DNA of 64,000 nucleotides, taken from positions 62,001-126,000 of the forward strand of contig NZ_CP114015.1 of NCBI RefSeq assembly GCF_026898095.1, given 5' to 3'. The notes beneath the pieces were generated by a model. The model did not search any database. It was given only the letters and a program-made list of their open reading frames with translations, and was not told where the DNA came from. Of the stretch, positions 62,919 to 64,000 are shown piece by piece (position 1 is the first letter of the stretch; the number at the start of each line of letters is the position of its first letter). Position numbers and translations under genes: made by a program. Source of the DNA: Arthrobacter sp. ATA002. Lineage in GTDB: Bacteria > Actinomycetota > Actinomycetes > Actinomycetales > Micrococcaceae.

Positions 62919-64000
62919 TTAGGTGCTGCTCTTTTTCCTAAAGACAAGATTGCCATAGCCGGAGGTGCCTTGGGGAACCGCATTTGTACGCGCCTGGCGG
63001 TACACGCTCACTTTGCCGACGAGTTCCACGGGGCCGGCGGATCCGGTGCGGCGCAGAAGCGCCTCGACCGACCGGAGCCTTTCGTAGCTGGGCTGGGCGG
63101 CTCCGAGTTCGACGGCGGCTAGAGCCAGGACACGCTGGCGCACGGCGGGAGCCAGCTTCCGCAGCTGCGCTTCAGGCAACAGGACGGTTCCGGAGTCCGC
63201 CGCCTGCGAACCGGCTGCTTCTTCGGGAACGACCCGCAGCCGGGCGTAGGTTTCTGCACTCACGGCGTCGAGGTAGTCGGCGTCGCCCGCCAGGATACGT
63301 GAGGAACGGAACAGTGCCTCAGCGATTCCCGGGCCCAGTTTCTCCTCCAGGAACGGGAGGACCTCTGCCCGCACCCGGGACCGGGCAAAGGCCGGATCCG
63401 CGTTGGTGGGATCAAACCACGGGTCCAAGTTTTCGCTTTGGCAGATTTCCTCGGTCTCGCTGCGCCGCAGTCCGAGCAGCGGGCGCAGGTATTTCCCGCG
63501 CACGGCCCGCATGCCGGCCAGGGACCGGGTTCCGGAACCGCGGGCGAGGCCCAGCAGCACCTGCTCGGCCTGATCATCGAGGGTATGTCCGAGCAGCACG
63601 GCGTCGGCACCGGTCTCCGCCACGGCGGCGTCGAGGGCTTCGTAGCGGACCGTCCGGGCAGCTGCCTCGGGGCCCATGCCGGTGGCCGGCACTGCCACGG
63701 TGCGGACCTGGACCGGGTCCAGTCCCATGCCGCGGAGCTTGTGCGCGGCGGCTTCGGCGAGGTCCGCTGATCCGGGCTGCAGGGCGTGGTCCACCACGAC
63801 GGCGCCCACCCGGTAGTCGCCGCGGCGGCCGAAGAAGGACGCGGCTTCGGCGAGTGCCAGGGAGTCCGGACCGCCGCTGCAGGCCACCAGCAGCAGCGGC
63901 GGCGGCGCGGCAGCCGTGCCGCGCGGCGCCAGCCCGGCGTCGTCGAGCGCTTCCTTGATCATGTTGCGGGCCTTGCCCAGGGTCGGGTTCAGGCGCTTGC
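62919..64000 (-). CDS. tilS: tRNA(Ile)-lysidine synthase (5' end outside window)
   Basis: The visible part is 360 residues. The PP-loop 'LLVACSGGPDSLALAEAASFF' is followed by 'AVVVDHALQPGSADLAEAAA', 'GHTLDDQAEQVLLGLARGSG' and 'FDPTNADPAFARSRVRAEVLPFLEE', all TilS motifs. A C-terminal helical domain follows. The enzyme converts the wobble C of tRNA-Ile(CAU) to lysidine. The frame is open through Met at 63962 to the window edge ('KRLNPTLGKARNM'), so the true start may lie beyond 64000. Followed by hpt. Confidence 0.96.
   Translation of the reverse strand, partial: KRLNPTLGKARNMIKEALDDAGLAPRGTAAAPPPLLLVACSGGPDSLALAEAASFFGRRGDYRVGAVVVDHALQPGSADLAEAAAHKLRGMGLDPVQVRTVAVPATGMGPEAAARTVRYEALDAAVAETGADAVLLGHTLDDQAEQVLLGLARGSGTRSLAGMRAVRGKYLRPLLGLRRSETEEICQSENLDPWFDPTNADPAFARSRVRAEVLPFLEEKLGPGIAEALFRSSRILAGDADYLDAVSAETYARLRVVPEEAAGSQAADSGTVLLPEAQLRKLAPAVRQRVLALAAVELGAAQPSYERLRSVEALLRRTGSAGPVELVGKVSVYRQARTNAVPQGTSGYGNLVFRKKSST

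Noticed and set aside
1..64000. CRISPR array, insertion sequence, prophage or integrative element
   Set aside because: No spaced direct repeats, transposase, integrase, att-type duplication or phage gene was seen anywhere in the window. tRNA genes show no flanking partial copy.

Overview
The window is about 64 kb of high-G+C chromosome from an actinobacterium, most likely a member of the Micrococcaceae close to Arthrobacter. That placement is an inference. It rests on codon and base composition, on Lsr2, on the folE-folP-folB-folK-DUF3180 cluster beside ftsH, hpt and tilS, and on the radA-disA-mutY...clpC-lsr2-lysS-panC gene order known from other Actinobacteria such as Mycobacterium. No phage, plasmid, insertion sequence or CRISPR array was seen. 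The content is mostly core metabolism and housekeeping.

Layout. 1-1000: 5' part of an Asp23/Gls24-family gene and a tRNA-Glu/Asp/Phe operon with a recognisable promoter and terminator. 1-20 kb: zinc-type metallopeptidase, cation efflux protein, universal stress protein, purine/xanthine-type permease, spermidine-synthase-like protein, amino-acid permease, pta-ackA, alcohol dehydrogenase, GH15 enzyme and stress/membrane proteins. 21-26.4 kb: a complete fructose PTS unit (fruK, fruA, ptsI, HPr). 26.5-31 kb: an accessory stretch with an XRE regulator/membrane protein pair, a GNAT enzyme, a heme-oxygenase-fold redox enzyme coupled to a CDGSH iron-sulfur protein, and tRNA-Lys. 31.2-38 kb: phosphate uptake, with a low-affinity Pit pair (DUF47 + PiT) converging on the high-affinity pstSCAB operon. 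38-44 kb: FUSC protein, radA, disA, mutY. 43.8-48 kb: PTS-dependent dihydroxyacetone kinase dhaKLM, CsbD, an ArgA-like acetyltransferase and a decayed ABC/HTH locus. 48-64 kb: clpC (with a good ClgR-box candidate upstream), lsr2, lysS, panC, a Rossmann (DUF2520) protein, two PH-domain membrane proteins, DUF3180, folK-folB-folP-folE, ftsH, hpt and the start-truncated tilS.

The most striking property is technical. At least 20 sites break otherwise intact, often essential genes (clpC, ptsI, pstA, disA, mutY, dhaK, folK, fruA twice and others). Most are repaired by adding exactly one base, usually in a short homopolymer. This points to uncorrected deletion errors in the assembly rather than pseudogenes. 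I annotate these genes over their full span and state where the break lies. The ABC/HTH locus at 47.3-48.07 kb is different: it also lacks whole domains and looks like a genuine relic.

Functional links: PtsI and HPr can feed phosphate to FruA and to the DhaM subunit, which has its own HPr domain but no EI domain. Pst and Pit offer two phosphate uptake modes. The fol genes, panC, lysS, hpt and tilS supply folate, pantothenate, charged and modified tRNA and purine salvage. The best candidate for undescribed biology is the translationally coupled diiron-oxidase-like/CDGSH pair at 29.4-30.9 kb.
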